DNA from: Catenuloplanes atrovinosus
GTDB lineage: Bacteria > Actinomycetota > Actinomycetes > Mycobacteriales > Micromonosporaceae
Length of the DNA stretch: 64,000 nt
NCBI RefSeq assembly: GCF_031458235.1
Contig: NZ_JAVDYB010000001.1
Coordinates: forward strand, 6,762,501-6,826,500
Reading direction: 5' to 3'
Shown: in pieces, positions 27,281 through 36,082 of the stretch
How the letters are laid out: every line of letters starts with the position of its first letter
Numbering within the stretch: position 1 is the first letter of the stretch
Translations under genes and position numbers: made by a program
Notes under the pieces: generated by a model
The model's input: only the letters and a program-made list of their open reading frames with translations
The model's database searches: none
What the model was told of the DNA's origin: nothing

Positions 27281-28222
27281 GTGAGCGCACGCGAGCTGGT
27301 CATCCTCGGCACGGCCAGCCAGGTCCCGACCCGGCACCGCAACCACAACGGTTATCTGCTGCGGTGGGACGATCACGGACTTCTCTTCGACCCGGGCGAG
27401 GGCACGCAGCGGCAGATGCGGGGCGCCGGGGTCGCGGCCGGCGACGTCACGCGCGTTCTCATCACGCACTTCCACGGCGATCACTGCCTCGGCCTGCCCG
27501 GCGTGATCCAGCGAATGTCGCTGGACCGGGTGCCGCATCCCGTACCCGTGCACTTCCCGGCCGGCGGCGCCGAGTACTTCCACCGGCTGCGGTACGCCAG
27601 CTCGTTCTACGAGACCGCGACCGTGCTGCCGGAGCCGGTCACCGACGGCTGGACCACCGACCTGGGCGCGTTCACGCTGACCGCGCGCCGGCTCGTGCAC
27701 TCCGTGGAGGCCTGCGGCTACCGCCTCGTCGAGCCGGACTCGCGGCGAATCGTGCCCGAACTGCTGGCCACGCACGGCGTCGCGGGCCCTGCGGTCGGCG
27801 TGCTGCAGCGCACCGGCCGCCTGGACCTCGGCGACGGCCGCGTGCTCACGCTCGGCCAGGTCAGCGCGCCGCGCCGCGGGCAGCGCTTCGCGTTCGTGAT
27901 GGACACCGGGCTGTGCGACGCGGTGTTCGCCCTGGCCGACCGGGCGGACCTGCTGGTCATCGAGGCGACGTTCCTGAACGGGGACGCGGCGCTGGCCGCC
28001 GAGGTGGGTCACCTGACCGCCGCGCAGGCCGCCCGCGTCGCCCGCGAATCCGGGGTACGCCGCCTGGTGCTCACCCACTTCTCCCAGCGGTACGGACAGG
28101 AGGAGTACGAGCCGGACGGCCGGTTCCTGGCCGAGGCACGCGCGGAGTTCGACGGCGACATCGTGCTCGCCCGGGACCTGATGCGGGTGGACGTACCGCC
28201 CAGAACGAGGGTGGAGGCATGA
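27281..28222 (+). CDS. rnz: ribonuclease Z
   Basis: A 313-residue metallo-beta-lactamase-fold endonuclease that matures tRNA 3' ends. The zinc motif is [17 protein letters not shown] (H63, H65, D67, H68); other signatures are [11 protein letters not shown] near the N-terminus, FVMDTG with the later aspartate, and [13 protein letters not shown] at 27281 follows TACTAT by six bases, so a leaderless transcript is likely. Since the tRNA-Leu in this window lacks an encoded CCA end, RNase Z processing of its 3' trailer is expected. The GNAT gene overlaps its stop as ATGA. Confidence 0.95.
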   Translation: MSARELVILGTASQVPTRHRNHNGYLLRWDDHGLLFDPGEGTQRQMRGAGVAAGDVTRVLITHFHGDHCLGLPGVIQRMSLDRVPHPVPVHFPAGGAEYFHRLRYASSFYETATVLPEPVTDGWTTDLGAFTLTARRLVHSVEACGYRLVEPDSRRIVPELLATHGVAGPAVGVLQRTGRLDLGDGRVLTLGQVSAPRRGQRFAFVMDTGLCDAVFALADRADLLVIEATFLNGDAALAAEVGHLTAAQAARVARESGVRRLVLTHFSQRYGQEEYEPDGRFLAEARAEFDGDIVLARDLMRVDVPPRTRVEA

Positions 28223-28734
28223 GCGTGATGATCAGGGAGATCCAGGATCGGGACTTCGAGGCGGTCGGTGCGCTGCATCTCGCGTCCCGGGTGACCGCCT
28301 ACGCGCACATCCTCTCCGCGGACGCGCTGGCCGGCACCACGCCGGGCGCGATGGCGGAGTGGTGGCGGGAGCGGTACCGCTGGGAGCACGACACGCACCG
28401 CTTCATGGTCGCGGACGTGGACGGCACCATCGCCGGCTTCACCTACGCGGGCCCGGACGAGACGCCGGACGCCGCGATGCTGAACGCGATCCACGTGGCG
28501 CCCGGCCGGATCGGCTCCGGCCTGGGCCGTCTGCTGCTGGCCGACGTGCAGGCGTGGTTCGCCACGCACCCGGAGTGGACCCGCGCCAGGCTGTGGGTGC
28601 TGGAGGAGAACGCGCGGGCCCGCGGCTTCTACGAGCACCACGGCTGGCGGTTCGACGGGACCACCCGGGTCGACGCGATCGGGACCGCGATGGTGCCGAT
28701 GGTGCGCTACGCCCGGGAGCTGGCCGGCGCGTAG
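28219..28734 (+). CDS. GNAT family N-acetyltransferase
   Basis: A 171-residue acetyltransferase. The acetyl-CoA pyrophosphate loop is [19 protein letters not shown], with a preceding central beta strand (MLNAIHVAP) and a C-terminal [18 protein letters not shown], all standard for GNAT folds. It overlaps the rnz stop by four bases (ATGA), implying coupled translation; a GGAGG lies five bases before the ATG. The acceptor substrate is unknown and the link to RNA processing is probably only positional. Confidence 0.93.
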   Translation: MSVMIREIQDRDFEAVGALHLASRVTAYAHILSADALAGTTPGAMAEWWRERYRWEHDTHRFMVADVDGTIAGFTYAGPDETPDAAMLNAIHVAPGRIGSGLGRLLLADVQAWFATHPEWTRARLWVLEENARARGFYEHHGWRFDGTTRVDAIGTAMVPMVRYARELAGA

Positions 28735-28740
28735 TGGCAG

Positions 28741-28796
28741 GGCGAGGGCACGTGACCGTTCGTTGCGGGGGAACCGGTTTTCCACGCACCCTCGCC
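28741..28796 (+). terminator. possible terminator after rnz-GNAT operon
   Basis: GGCGAGGG (28741-28748) pairs with CCCTCGCC (28789-28796), with a self-complementary AACCGGTT in the loop. It begins 7 bases after the GNAT stop codon. No T-run. Confidence 0.45.
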
Positions 28797-29017
28797 CGCC
28801 GTCCCATCGCGCCCGGACCGAACGCCTGGCCGGAGGCGTTCGACGATCGGCGGAGGCCTGCCGGTCGCCGGGCCCGATGGGTTCTGTGCGGGACGTCTCG
28901 AAGCTGGCGGGGCGACGAGACGTCAACCGCGGGGGGATGCCACTGGTCCTTGCTCGCCGGGGGACGGTCAAGCTGTGCGGCGTGGCATCCGTGAATGTCT
29001 CTGTGTAACTGGAAGTA

Positions 29018-29224
29018 TCAGTAGTGCGCCGCGTGCCACGGCCGGCGTGAGGCCGCATCCGCCCGCTCGGCCAACCGGCGCGGCGGGCACGGCCACGGGT
29101 CTCCGCACCACACGCAGCCGCCCTGGTGATCCGGTGCGGCGTGCCGTCCGAGCATGGCCTGGGCGTCCCGCCACAGCAGACGATCCACGATGTCGGGCGG
29201 CTCGGCACGGTCGACGCTGACCAT
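29018..29224 (-). CDS. small cysteine-containing hypothetical protein
   Basis: A 68-residue protein, MVSVDRAEPPDIVDRLLWRD at its N-terminus, with a GGCVWCGDPWPCPPRRLAER motif (CxxC plus a third cysteine) in the middle and a basic Arg/Ala-rich end. I recall similar short proteins with a CVWCG...WPCPPRRLAER pattern in Micromonosporaceae but know no function; zinc binding is plausible. The ATG at 29224 follows GGGGGAGGA closely and is preferred over one at 29287. It is divergent from the protease gene at 29536. The call rests on the start signal and the recognisable motif. Confidence 0.65.
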   Translation of the reverse strand: MVSVDRAEPPDIVDRLLWRDAQAMLGRHAAPDHQGGCVWCGDPWPCPPRRLAERADAASRRPWHAAHY

Positions 29225-29535
29225 TCCTCCCCCTTGTCTTGCCCCGTCGAGCCGGAGGTATTCCGTCCGGATGGTCGGCCCCTCCATACGACGAAGTCAA
29301 CCGTCACGGCGGGTCCGAACGCCGCACACGGTGTGCGATTGCGTTTTGCGGACGGACCTTCTGCGCTCCGTGGACAGGGTGGCCCTGAGCTGCGGAAACA
29401 CGATGTCCACTCTGGCCCGGAAGACACAATTCGGGGGTTTGCGCCGCCGGGCCCTGCATCTTGTGCCGGCGCCCGTTCGCCACCGGCGGAACGGCTCAAG
29501 GCATTAGACGGTACGTCCGGGACGTTGCCGCTGTC
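29225..29535. other. 311-base divergent intergenic region
   Basis: Separates the small Cys protein (minus) from the trypsin-like protease (plus). It contains a 15-base perfect palindrome and no credible gene. Promoters for both genes should be here, but no clear -35/-10 pair was found. Confidence 0.6.
29323..29337. promoter_or_regulatory. 15-base palindrome, possible operator
   Basis: CGCACAC-G-GTGTGCG is a perfect inverted repeat about 100 bases before the small Cys gene start and 200 before the protease start. The form is typical of a dimeric repressor site; no regulator gene is adjacent. Confidence 0.35.
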
Positions 29536-30477
29536 ATGGACGCCGACCGCATCGATGCAGATGGTGAAGCTCTCGACGCGTACAGCCGGGTGGTCACGCG
29601 TGTGGCCGCCGAGATCCTGCCCAGCGTGGCCGCGCTCGCGGTCCGTACCGCACGTGGCGCCGGGGCCGGCTCCGCCGTCGCCTTCGCCGCCGACGGACTC
29701 CTGCTCACCAGCGCGCACGTGGTCGCCGGCGCGCGCTCCGGCACCGCCACGTTCGGCGACGGCGCACAGTCCCGCTTCGACGTCGTCGGCGCGGACCCGC
29801 TCTCCGACCTTGCCGTGCTGCGCGCCGGCGGCGACGTACCCCCGGCCACGCTCGGCGACGCGGACACCCTGCGCATCGGCCAGCTCGTCGTCGCGGTCGG
29901 CAACCCGATGGGCCTGGCCGGCTCCGTGACCGCCGGCGTGGTCTCCGGCCTCGGCCGCTCCATCCCGGCCCGCGACGGCCGCCGCGTCCGCCCGATCGAC
30001 GACGTGATCCAGACCGACGCAGCACTCAACCCCGGCAACTCCGGCGGCGCGCTCGCCGCCTCGGACGGCACCGTGGTCGGCGTCAACACCGCCGTCGCCG
30101 GCTACGGCCTCGGGCTCGCCGTCCCGATCAACGCCACCACCCGCCAGATCATCGGCGAGCTGACCTCCGCCGGCCGGGTCCGCCGCGCCTGGCTCGGCGT
30201 CGCCAGCGTCCCGATCCCGCTCCCGCCACCACTCGCCGCCCGCCTGGGCCAGCGCCACGGCCTGCGCGTGGTCGAGGTGGTGCCCGGCTCCCCCGCCGGC
30301 GTCGCCGGCATCTTCCTCGACGACATCATCGTCTCCGCCGGCGGCCACCCCACCGAGGACGTCCAGTCACTGCTCAAGCTGATGCTCGGCCCCGCCATCG
30401 GCACGCGTCTCCCACTGACCCTCTACCGCCGTCAGGCCATGGTCGACGTCATCACCATCCCCGCCGAGCTGCCTTAG
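29536..30477 (+). CDS. trypsin-like serine protease with PDZ domain (HtrA-like, no signal peptide)
   Basis: A 313-residue S1C-type protease. Catalytic residues are visible: His in LLLTSAHVVAGARSG, Asp in GADPLSDLAVLRAG, Ser in DAALNPGNSGGALAASDG. A PDZ domain occupies about 215-305 (GLRVVEVVPGSPAGVAGIFL). HtrA proteases degrade or refold damaged proteins, usually outside the membrane, but this protein begins MDADRIDADGEALDAYSR with no signal peptide or membrane anchor, so it should stay in the cytoplasm. ATG at 29536 was taken; an in-frame start 75 bases upstream would not add a signal peptide. It converges on cbs. Confidence 0.92.
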   Translation: MDADRIDADGEALDAYSRVVTRVAAEILPSVAALAVRTARGAGAGSAVAFAADGLLLTSAHVVAGARSGTATFGDGAQSRFDVVGADPLSDLAVLRAGGDVPPATLGDADTLRIGQLVVAVGNPMGLAGSVTAGVVSGLGRSIPARDGRRVRPIDDVIQTDAALNPGNSGGALAASDGTVVGVNTAVAGYGLGLAVPINATTRQIIGELTSAGRVRRAWLGVASVPIPLPPPLAARLGQRHGLRVVEVVPGSPAGVAGIFLDDIIVSAGGHPTEDVQSLLKLMLGPAIGTRLPLTLYRRQAMVDVITIPAELP

Positions 30478-30503
30478 TCCTTCCCGCGGCGGCGGGCCGC
30501 TTC

Positions 30504-30565
30504 CCGCATGCCCGGAGCACGCCGGGGGCCGCAGGTGGCCCGGCGCCTGCCGAAGCATGCGGGCC
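30504..30565. terminator. structured convergent intergenic region between protease and cbs
   Basis: CCCGCATGC and GCATGCGGG form a perfect 9-bp stem around a GC-rich loop that can fold further. It lies between two genes whose 3' ends face each other and could end both transcripts. The CCCGCATGC/CCGCATGC element recurs in the dispersed repeats at 35865 and 49427. Confidence 0.5.
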
Positions 30566-30599
30566 GGGCCATGCCGGAGGTGGCGACGGTGCCGAGGGC

Positions 30600-31976
30600 T
30601 CAGCGGGAGCTCGGGGCGAGGTGGGCCAGGAGGTCCTGGCGGGTGAGGACGCCGGCGGGCTTGCCGTCGATGAGGACCATGGCGGCGTCGGATTGTTCGA
30701 GGAGTTTGACGGCCTCGCTGACGGGCTGGCCGCCGCCGATCATGGGGAGCGGGTCGGCCATGTGGCGCTCGATGGTGTCGTGCAGGTGGGCCTGACCGGA
30801 GAAGAGGGCGTCGAGGAGCTCGCGCTCGGCGACGGAGCCGGCCACCTCGCCGGTGACCACGGGGGGCTCGGCCTTGAGCACGGGGAGCTGGCTGACGCCG
30901 TACTCGCGCATGTAGTCGATGGCGTCGCGGACCGTCTCCGTGGGGTGCAGGTGCACCATCGGCGGGATCGCGCCCCCCTTGCTCTCCAGCGCCTCGGCGA
31001 CGGTGGCCTCGGTGCCGGACGTCTCCAGGAAGCCGTAGCGGGCCATCCAGTCGTCGTTGAAGATCTTGGAGAGGTAGCCACGGCCACCGTCGGGGAGCAG
31101 CACCACGATGACGTCGTCGGGGGCGGCGCGGCGGGCAACCTCGAGCGCGGCGACCACGGCCATGCCGCAGGAGCCGCCGACCAGCAGGCCCTCCTCGCGG
31201 GCCAGGCGCCGGGTCATCGCGAACGACGCCTTGTCCGAGACCTCGACGATCTCGTCGGCGACCGAGCGGTCGTAGCAGTCCGGCCAGAAGTCCTCGCCGA
31301 CGCCCTCCACCAGGTACGGCCGGCCGGTGCCGCCGGAGTAGACCGAACCCTCCGGATCCGCGCCGATTATCCGCACCCGGCCCTCGGACGCCTCCTTCAG
31401 ATAGCGCCCGGTGCCGGAGATGGTGCCGCCGGTGCCGACGCCGGTCACGAAGTGTGTGATCCGGCCGCCGGTCTGCTCCCACAGCTCGGGGCCGGTGGTC
31501 TCGTAGTGGGAGCGCGGGTTCGCCGGGTTGGAGTACTGGTCCGGCTTCCACGCGCCGGGGATCTCGGTCGCCAGCCGGTTCGAGACGTTGTAGTAGGAGC
31601 GCGGGTCCTCGGGCGCGACCGCGGTCGGGCAGACCACCACCTCCGCGCCGTACGCCCGGAGCACGTTGCGCTTGTCCTCACTGACCTTGTCCGGGCAGAC
31701 GAAGACGCACCGGTAGCCGCGCTGCTGCGCCACCAGGGCCAGGCCCACGCCGGTGTTGCCGCTGGTCGGCTCCACGATGGTGCCGCCCGGCCGGAGCAGC
31801 CCGGCGGCCTCCGCGTCCTGGACCATCCGCATCGCGATGCGGTCCTTGACGGAGCCGCCGGGATTCACGTACTCCACCTTGGCGAGCACGGTGGCCTCGA
31901 TGCCCTCGGTGACCCGGTTGAGGCGGACCAGGGGCGTGTTGCCGATCAGGTCGACGACGGTGTCGTAGTAGCGCAC
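30600..31976 (-). CDS. cbs: cystathionine beta-synthase
   Basis: A 458-residue PLP enzyme joining serine and homocysteine to cystathionine, with a C-terminal pair of CBS domains (about 335-455). The PLP lysine is in NPGGSVKDRIAMRM, substrate loop in EPTSGNTGVGLAL, phosphate-binding loop in VTGVGTGGTISGTGRYL. No N-terminal haem domain is present. The GTG at 31976 follows TAGGCT by six bases, indicating a leaderless start with MRYYDTVVDLIGNTPLVRLN-type N-terminus; a GTG two codons upstream is the alternative. Together with metB it suggests interconversion of homocysteine and cysteine. In mycobacteria cbs and metB are also close (Rv1077, Rv1079). Confidence 0.95.
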   Translation of the reverse strand: MRYYDTVVDLIGNTPLVRLNRVTEGIEATVLAKVEYVNPGGSVKDRIAMRMVQDAEAAGLLRPGGTIVEPTSGNTGVGLALVAQQRGYRCVFVCPDKVSEDKRNVLRAYGAEVVVCPTAVAPEDPRSYYNVSNRLATEIPGAWKPDQYSNPANPRSHYETTGPELWEQTGGRITHFVTGVGTGGTISGTGRYLKEASEGRVRIIGADPEGSVYSGGTGRPYLVEGVGEDFWPDCYDRSVADEIVEVSDKASFAMTRRLAREEGLLVGGSCGMAVVAALEVARRAAPDDVIVVLLPDGGRGYLSKIFNDDWMARYGFLETSGTEATVAEALESKGGAIPPMVHLHPTETVRDAIDYMREYGVSQLPVLKAEPPVVTGEVAGSVAERELLDALFSGQAHLHDTIERHMADPLPMIGGGQPVSEAVKLLEQSDAAMVLIDGKPAGVLTRQDLLAHLAPSSR

Positions 31977-32007
31977 GCCCACAGCCTACGTCCCGGAGTT
32001 CGGGAAG

Positions 32008-32361
32008 TTAGTGCGCCTTCCCGATGAGAATGCGGTCGCGGTCCTTCTCCCACTCGATGAACCGCTGCGTCTCGGACAGCACGGACCCGGCCAGCCAGGT
32101 GATGACCACGGCGTCGTCGGTCAGGCCGAGCAGCAGCAGCATCGCCTCCGGGACGATGTCGATCGGGGACACCAAATACGCCAGCGCACCGGCCATCAGC
32201 AGCAGCGACTTGCCGCCGTCGTACTCACCCTTGACGATCGATTTGATCATTCGCGGTACGGCCGCGATGCGCTGCCCGACGGACGGGCCGCCGTGCCGGC
32301 TCGCCGTGATCGCCTGCCACAGAGCCTTGAACGCCGCCACACGCCGCAGATTGTTCGCCAT
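32008..32361 (-). CDS. DUF1232 (YkvA-like) small membrane protein
   Basis: A 117-residue protein. The diagnostic segment is GALAYLVSPIDIVPEAMLLL followed by GLTDDAVVITWLAGSV, the short hydrophobic DUF1232 motif around a PxDxxP sequence. One or two membrane-associated helices are expected. The family is widespread and functionally uncharacterised. The gene lies 25-31 bases downstream of... the cbs start region on the same strand, reading toward cbs, so it may be co-transcribed with cbs unless the leaderless cbs promoter dominates. Confidence 0.88.
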   Translation of the reverse strand: MANNLRRVAAFKALWQAITASRHGGPSVGQRIAAVPRMIKSIVKGEYDGGKSLLLMAGALAYLVSPIDIVPEAMLLLLGLTDDAVVITWLAGSVLSETQRFIEWEKDRDRILIGKAH

Positions 32362-32574
32362 CTCTCCCCAGCTCCTCGCTCGCGCCTTCCATGGTGACCG
32401 TTCTCAGCAAACTCTCTGTACCCAGCCCGGTGATCGACTCCACATGTCCTGGTCATCGCGTTGAACTCCGCGCGAACTCACCGGAAAGCACCCCGGGCGC
32501 ACCAGGAACACGATGCGGGCTCGCGTTAATCTCGAAATCCGTCGCTCGCGTGGAAGAGGAAGGCGGGGGCGCTG

Positions 32575-33660
32575 ATGAACGGGCGGACAGCACAACGCAT
32601 CGCCAAGGCCGCGGTCTTCTCGGCCGGGGCACTGACCGGCGTGACACTCGTATCCGCGGGCCTGCTGGCCACGCAGGCCGAGCACGCCCGCCGGACGATT
32701 CCGCTGGCCGAAGGGCCGCCGCCACGGGCGGACGGCGTCTTCGGCGCCAAGTTCGGCGGCAGGCCGCTGGTGATGGCGGTCCTGGGCGACTCGACCGCGG
32801 CCGGCTACGGCGTGCTGCGGACCCGGGAGACGCCGGGCGCACTGCTGGCCACCGGCCTCTCCCGGCGGCTGCGCCGCCCGGTTCGGCTGCACCGGTTCGC
32901 GGTGGTCGGCGCGATCACCGACGGCCTCAAGCACCAGCTGCAGGACGCGCTGGAGGTGCGGCCCGACCTGGCCGTGATCCTGGTCGGCGCGAACGACGTG
33001 ACCAAGCGGACGCCGGTCACGGTCGCGGCCCGCCAGCTCGCCGACACCGTGCGGGCGCTGCGCGCGGTCGGTGCCGAGGTGGTCGTCGGCACCTGCCCCG
33101 ACCTGGGCACCATCCGCCCGATCAAGCCGCCGCTGCGCTGGCTGGCCCGGCGGTGGAGCCGGCAGCTGGCCGCCGCGCAGACGATCGCGGTGGTCGAGGC
33201 CGGCGGGCGCACCGTCTCGCTCGGCGACCTGCTCGGGCCGCGCTTCTTCGCGGAACCGACCCGGATGTTCGCCTGGGACCACTTCCACCCGTCCGCGGAC
33301 GGGTACGCGGTGGCCGCCGCCGCGATGCTGCCGACCGCGGTGGCGGCGGTCGGCGTCCCGGCCGCGCAGGCCTCGTCGCTGAGCCTGGACCAGGGCGTCC
33401 GCTCGCTGTCCGACGCCGCGCAGGAGGCGGTGAAGCACGCGGGTACGGAGGTGTCCGCGGCGCGCGTCGCCGGGCGCGATCGCGGGCCGCTGGGACGGTG
33501 GGTGCGGCTGCGGCGGCTGGCGGTGATGCCGCGTCAGCAGGCTCCCGAGCGGGACTCCCCGGCCGTACCCTTGGATGGGGTTTTGTCGGGAAAAAGGGAT
33601 ATGGGTCCGCAGGATTCGGCGGACGGCCTCAGCCACGACGGCGAGGCGTCGAAGGCATGA
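32575..33660 (+). CDS. SGNH/GDSL hydrolase, exported (paralogue 1)
   Basis: A 361-residue esterase-type protein. An N-terminal hydrophobic stretch (AAVFSAGALTGVTLVSAGLL) acts as signal anchor. SGNH blocks: VMAVLGDSTAAGYGVL with nucleophile S73, LVGANDVTKRTP (block III), and WDHFHPSADGYAVAAAA with the Asp-His pair. The last ~100 residues are a Ser/Arg/Asp-rich tail absent from the second copy. In mycobacteria the homologue Rv1075c is a GDSL esterase next to fadA3, matching the thiolase nearby here. Substrate unknown. ATG 32575 has GGAAGG 13 bases upstream. Confidence 0.92.
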   Translation: MNGRTAQRIAKAAVFSAGALTGVTLVSAGLLATQAEHARRTIPLAEGPPPRADGVFGAKFGGRPLVMAVLGDSTAAGYGVLRTRETPGALLATGLSRRLRRPVRLHRFAVVGAITDGLKHQLQDALEVRPDLAVILVGANDVTKRTPVTVAARQLADTVRALRAVGAEVVVGTCPDLGTIRPIKPPLRWLARRWSRQLAAAQTIAVVEAGGRTVSLGDLLGPRFFAEPTRMFAWDHFHPSADGYAVAAAAMLPTAVAAVGVPAAQASSLSLDQGVRSLSDAAQEAVKHAGTEVSAARVAGRDRGPLGRWVRLRRLAVMPRQQAPERDSPAVPLDGVLSGKRDMGPQDSADGLSHDGEASKA

Positions 33661-33693
33661 TGTGATGTCAGCTACGCACGGAGGAGGACGGTG

Positions 33694-34500
33694 ATGGGCA
33701 TGAGTCCGGACGCTCGCCAGCTCGGCCGCGCCGCGGCCATGACGCTGCTCGCCGGCACCGTGAGCGGCGCCGCGCTGCTGGCCGGCGAGATCGTCGCCGC
33801 ACGCAGCCGTCGCTACGCCAAACCGTCCATGGGCCTCGGGCTGCGCACCTCGATGGGCCCGGCCGGCGCGCCACCGCTGCGCCTGGTGCTCCTCGGCGAC
33901 TCCGGCGCGCTCGGCGTGGGCGTGGAGTTCCTGGCCGACACGGTCGGCGGCCACCTCGCGCGGCTGCTCTCCGAGGGCGCGGCCGGGCACGGCGAGCGCC
34001 ACGTGCACCTGTCCAGCGTCGGCGTCTCCGGCTCCCGCTCCACCGACCTGGCCACCCAGGTGGCCCGCGCCCTGCTCGGCGAGCGTCCGGACGTGGCCGT
34101 GATCCTGATCGGCGCGAACGACGCCACCTCGCTGCGCCGCCCGGCCGAGGCCGCCGCGCACCTGAGCGCGGCCGTGCGCCGACTGCGCGGCGCGGGCGTC
34201 GAGGTCGTGGTCGGCACCTGTCCCGACCTGGGCGCGGCGCGGGCGCTGGCCCAGCCGCTGCGGCAGCTCGTCGGCGTGCTCGGCCGGCAGATGGCGCACG
34301 CGCAGGCCAAGGCCGTGCGGGACGCGGGCGGCGCCGTGGTCGACCTGGCCGTGGAGACCGGCGCGGTGTTCCGGGCCGACGCGGGGACGCTCTGCTACGA
34401 CGGATACCACCCGTCCGCGGACGGATATCGGGTGTGGGCCCACGCGCTGCTGCCCGCGGTCTCGCACGCGGCATCGATGCCGAACCCGCGCACCCAGTGA
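33694..34500 (+). CDS. SGNH/GDSL hydrolase (paralogue 2)
   Basis: A 268-residue paralogue of the preceding gene, starting 33 bases after it. Motifs: LRLVLLGDSGALGVGVEF with nucleophile S70, ILIGANDATSLRRP, and CYDGYHPSADGYRVW. The N-terminal helix (AMTLLAGTVSGAALLAGEIV) is again a signal anchor. ATG at 33694 with GGAGGAGG six bases upstream was chosen over GTG 33691. Shared motifs such as VVVGTCPDLG in both proteins show a tandem duplication. They probably form one operon and may act on related ester substrates in the envelope (inference). Confidence 0.92.
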   Translation: MGMSPDARQLGRAAAMTLLAGTVSGAALLAGEIVAARSRRYAKPSMGLGLRTSMGPAGAPPLRLVLLGDSGALGVGVEFLADTVGGHLARLLSEGAAGHGERHVHLSSVGVSGSRSTDLATQVARALLGERPDVAVILIGANDATSLRRPAEAAAHLSAAVRRLRGAGVEVVVGTCPDLGAARALAQPLRQLVGVLGRQMAHAQAKAVRDAGGAVVDLAVETGAVFRADAGTLCYDGYHPSADGYRVWAHALLPAVSHAASMPNPRTQ

Positions 34501-34613
34501 GAGTCGTTCAGCGCCGCACCCGGCCGACGCGTAACCGCAGTTCAGCGACGAAATCTCCACCGCGCTGAACAATTCTCATCGACATGATGTTACCGGTGGG
34601 TTAACGTTCGTTC

Positions 34614-35861
34614 ATGCCGGAAGCTGTCATCGTCGCCACCGCCCGCTCCCCCATCGGACGGGCCGCCAAGGGCTCCCTGCGCGAAATGCGCCCCGATGAT
34701 CTGGCCGCCACCATCATCCAGGCGGCGCTCGACAAGGTTCCCCAACTCGACCCGGCCACGGTCGAGGACCTCTACCTCGGGTGCGGCCTGCCCGGCGGCG
34801 AGCAGGGCTTCAACATGGCCCGCGTGGTGGCCACGCTGCTCGGCCAGGACGGTCTGCCCGGGGCCACGCTCACCCGGTACTGTGCCTCCTCGCTGCAGAC
34901 CACGCGGATGGCGCTGCACGCGATCCGCGCCGGCGAGGGCGACGTGTTCATCTCGGCCGGCGTCGAGTGCGTCTCGCGGTACGCGCGCGGGAGCTCCGAC
35001 GGCCTCCCGTCCGAGGCGCAAAAGCTGGTCGGCGGCGCGTGGGAGAACCCGCGGTTCGCCGACGCCCAGGCCCGCAGCACGTCGCGCGCGCAGGGTGGCG
35101 CACCGGTGTGGCAGGACCCGCGGACCGAGGGCACGCTGCCGGACATCTACCTCGCCATGGGCCAGACCGCGGAGAACCTGGCGCAGGTCTGTGACGTGTC
35201 CCGCGAGGAGATGGACGAGTTCGGCGTCCGCAGCCAGAACCTGGCGGAGAAGGCGATCGCGAACGGCTTCTGGGCCCGCGAGATCACGCCGGTCACCACG
35301 CCGGACGGCACCGTGGTCACGGTCGACGACGGCCCGCGCCCCGGCGTCACGCTGGAGGGCGTGTCCGGCCTCAAGCCGGTCTTCCGCCCCGACGGCCGGA
35401 TCACCGCCGGCAACTGCTGCCCGCTCAACGACGGCGCCGCCGCCGTGATCGTGATGAGCGACGTGCGCGCCCGCGAGCTGGGCATCACGCCGCTCGCCCG
35501 GATCGTCTCCACCGGCGTCACCGCGCTCTCCCCCGAGATCATGGGCCTCGGCCCGGTCGAGGCGTCCCGACAGGCGCTGGCCCGCGCCGGCATGACCATC
35601 GACGACGTCGACCTCGTCGAGATCAACGAGGCGTTCGCGGCGCAGGTCATCCCGTCGTACCAGCAGCTCGGCATCCCGATCGACAAACTGAACGTCAACG
35701 GCGGCGCCATCGCGGTCGGCCACCCGTTCGGCATGACCGGCGCCCGCATCACCGGCACGCTGATCAACTCACTCTCCTGGCACGACAAGACCATCGGCCT
35801 GGAGACCATGTGCGTCGGCGGCGGCCAGGGCATGGCGATGATCATCGAACGCTTGAGCTGA
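34614..35861 (+). CDS. thiolase (acetyl-CoA acyltransferase)
   Basis: A 415-residue thiolase. The nucleophile C90 lies in TLTRYCASSLQTTRMALHAI, the His of the active site at H370 in NVNGGAIAVGHPFGMTGAR, and the second Cys at C400 in MCVGGGQGMAMIIE. These enzymes condense or cleave acyl-CoA; the neighbourhood (SGNH gene upstream) matches mycobacterial fadA3 (Rv1074c), pointing to fatty-acid beta-oxidation. Whether it is degradative or biosynthetic cannot be settled from sequence. The dispersed 51-bp repeat starts 4 bases after its stop. Confidence 0.95.
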   Translation: MPEAVIVATARSPIGRAAKGSLREMRPDDLAATIIQAALDKVPQLDPATVEDLYLGCGLPGGEQGFNMARVVATLLGQDGLPGATLTRYCASSLQTTRMALHAIRAGEGDVFISAGVECVSRYARGSSDGLPSEAQKLVGGAWENPRFADAQARSTSRAQGGAPVWQDPRTEGTLPDIYLAMGQTAENLAQVCDVSREEMDEFGVRSQNLAEKAIANGFWAREITPVTTPDGTVVTVDDGPRPGVTLEGVSGLKPVFRPDGRITAGNCCPLNDGAAAVIVMSDVRARELGITPLARIVSTGVTALSPEIMGLGPVEASRQALARAGMTIDDVDLVEINEAFAAQVIPSYQQLGIPIDKLNVNGGAIAVGHPFGMTGARITGTLINSLSWHDKTIGLETMCVGGGQGMAMIIERLS

Positions 35862-35864
35862 CCC

Positions 35865-35915
35865 GTTTTCCCGCTTCCGGCGGGGTCCCGTGCCGCATGC
35901 TCCCGCGGGCAAACC
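35865..35915 (+). repeat. dispersed 51-bp 3'-adjacent repeat, copy A
   Basis: Runs from GTTTTCCCGCTTCCGGCG to CCGCGGGCAAACC, with a central CCGCATGCTCCCGCGGG. A close copy in inverted window orientation lies at 49427-49476. Both copies begin 4-8 bases after a stop codon and have the same orientation relative to the gene they follow. The CCGCGG core can form a small hairpin. Confidence 0.8.
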
Positions 35916-36082
35916 GCGTGGCGGCCTCCGACTCCGCTGGCGCTCCGCTCCGGACGCCACGCCGGAGCCAGTGCCGCAACCGGTCCCGAAAACCCACGCG
36001 GGTCCGCTCGTGACGCACGGCGACACCAGGTCCGCGGCCGGTCCCGAAACCACGCGGTCTCCGCGACCGGCCGCCCCGCCAC

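Noticed and set aside
28763-29008. 81-residue plus-strand frame after the GNAT gene
   Set aside because: Arg/Pro-rich without motif or ribosome site, and it overlaps the likely terminator region.
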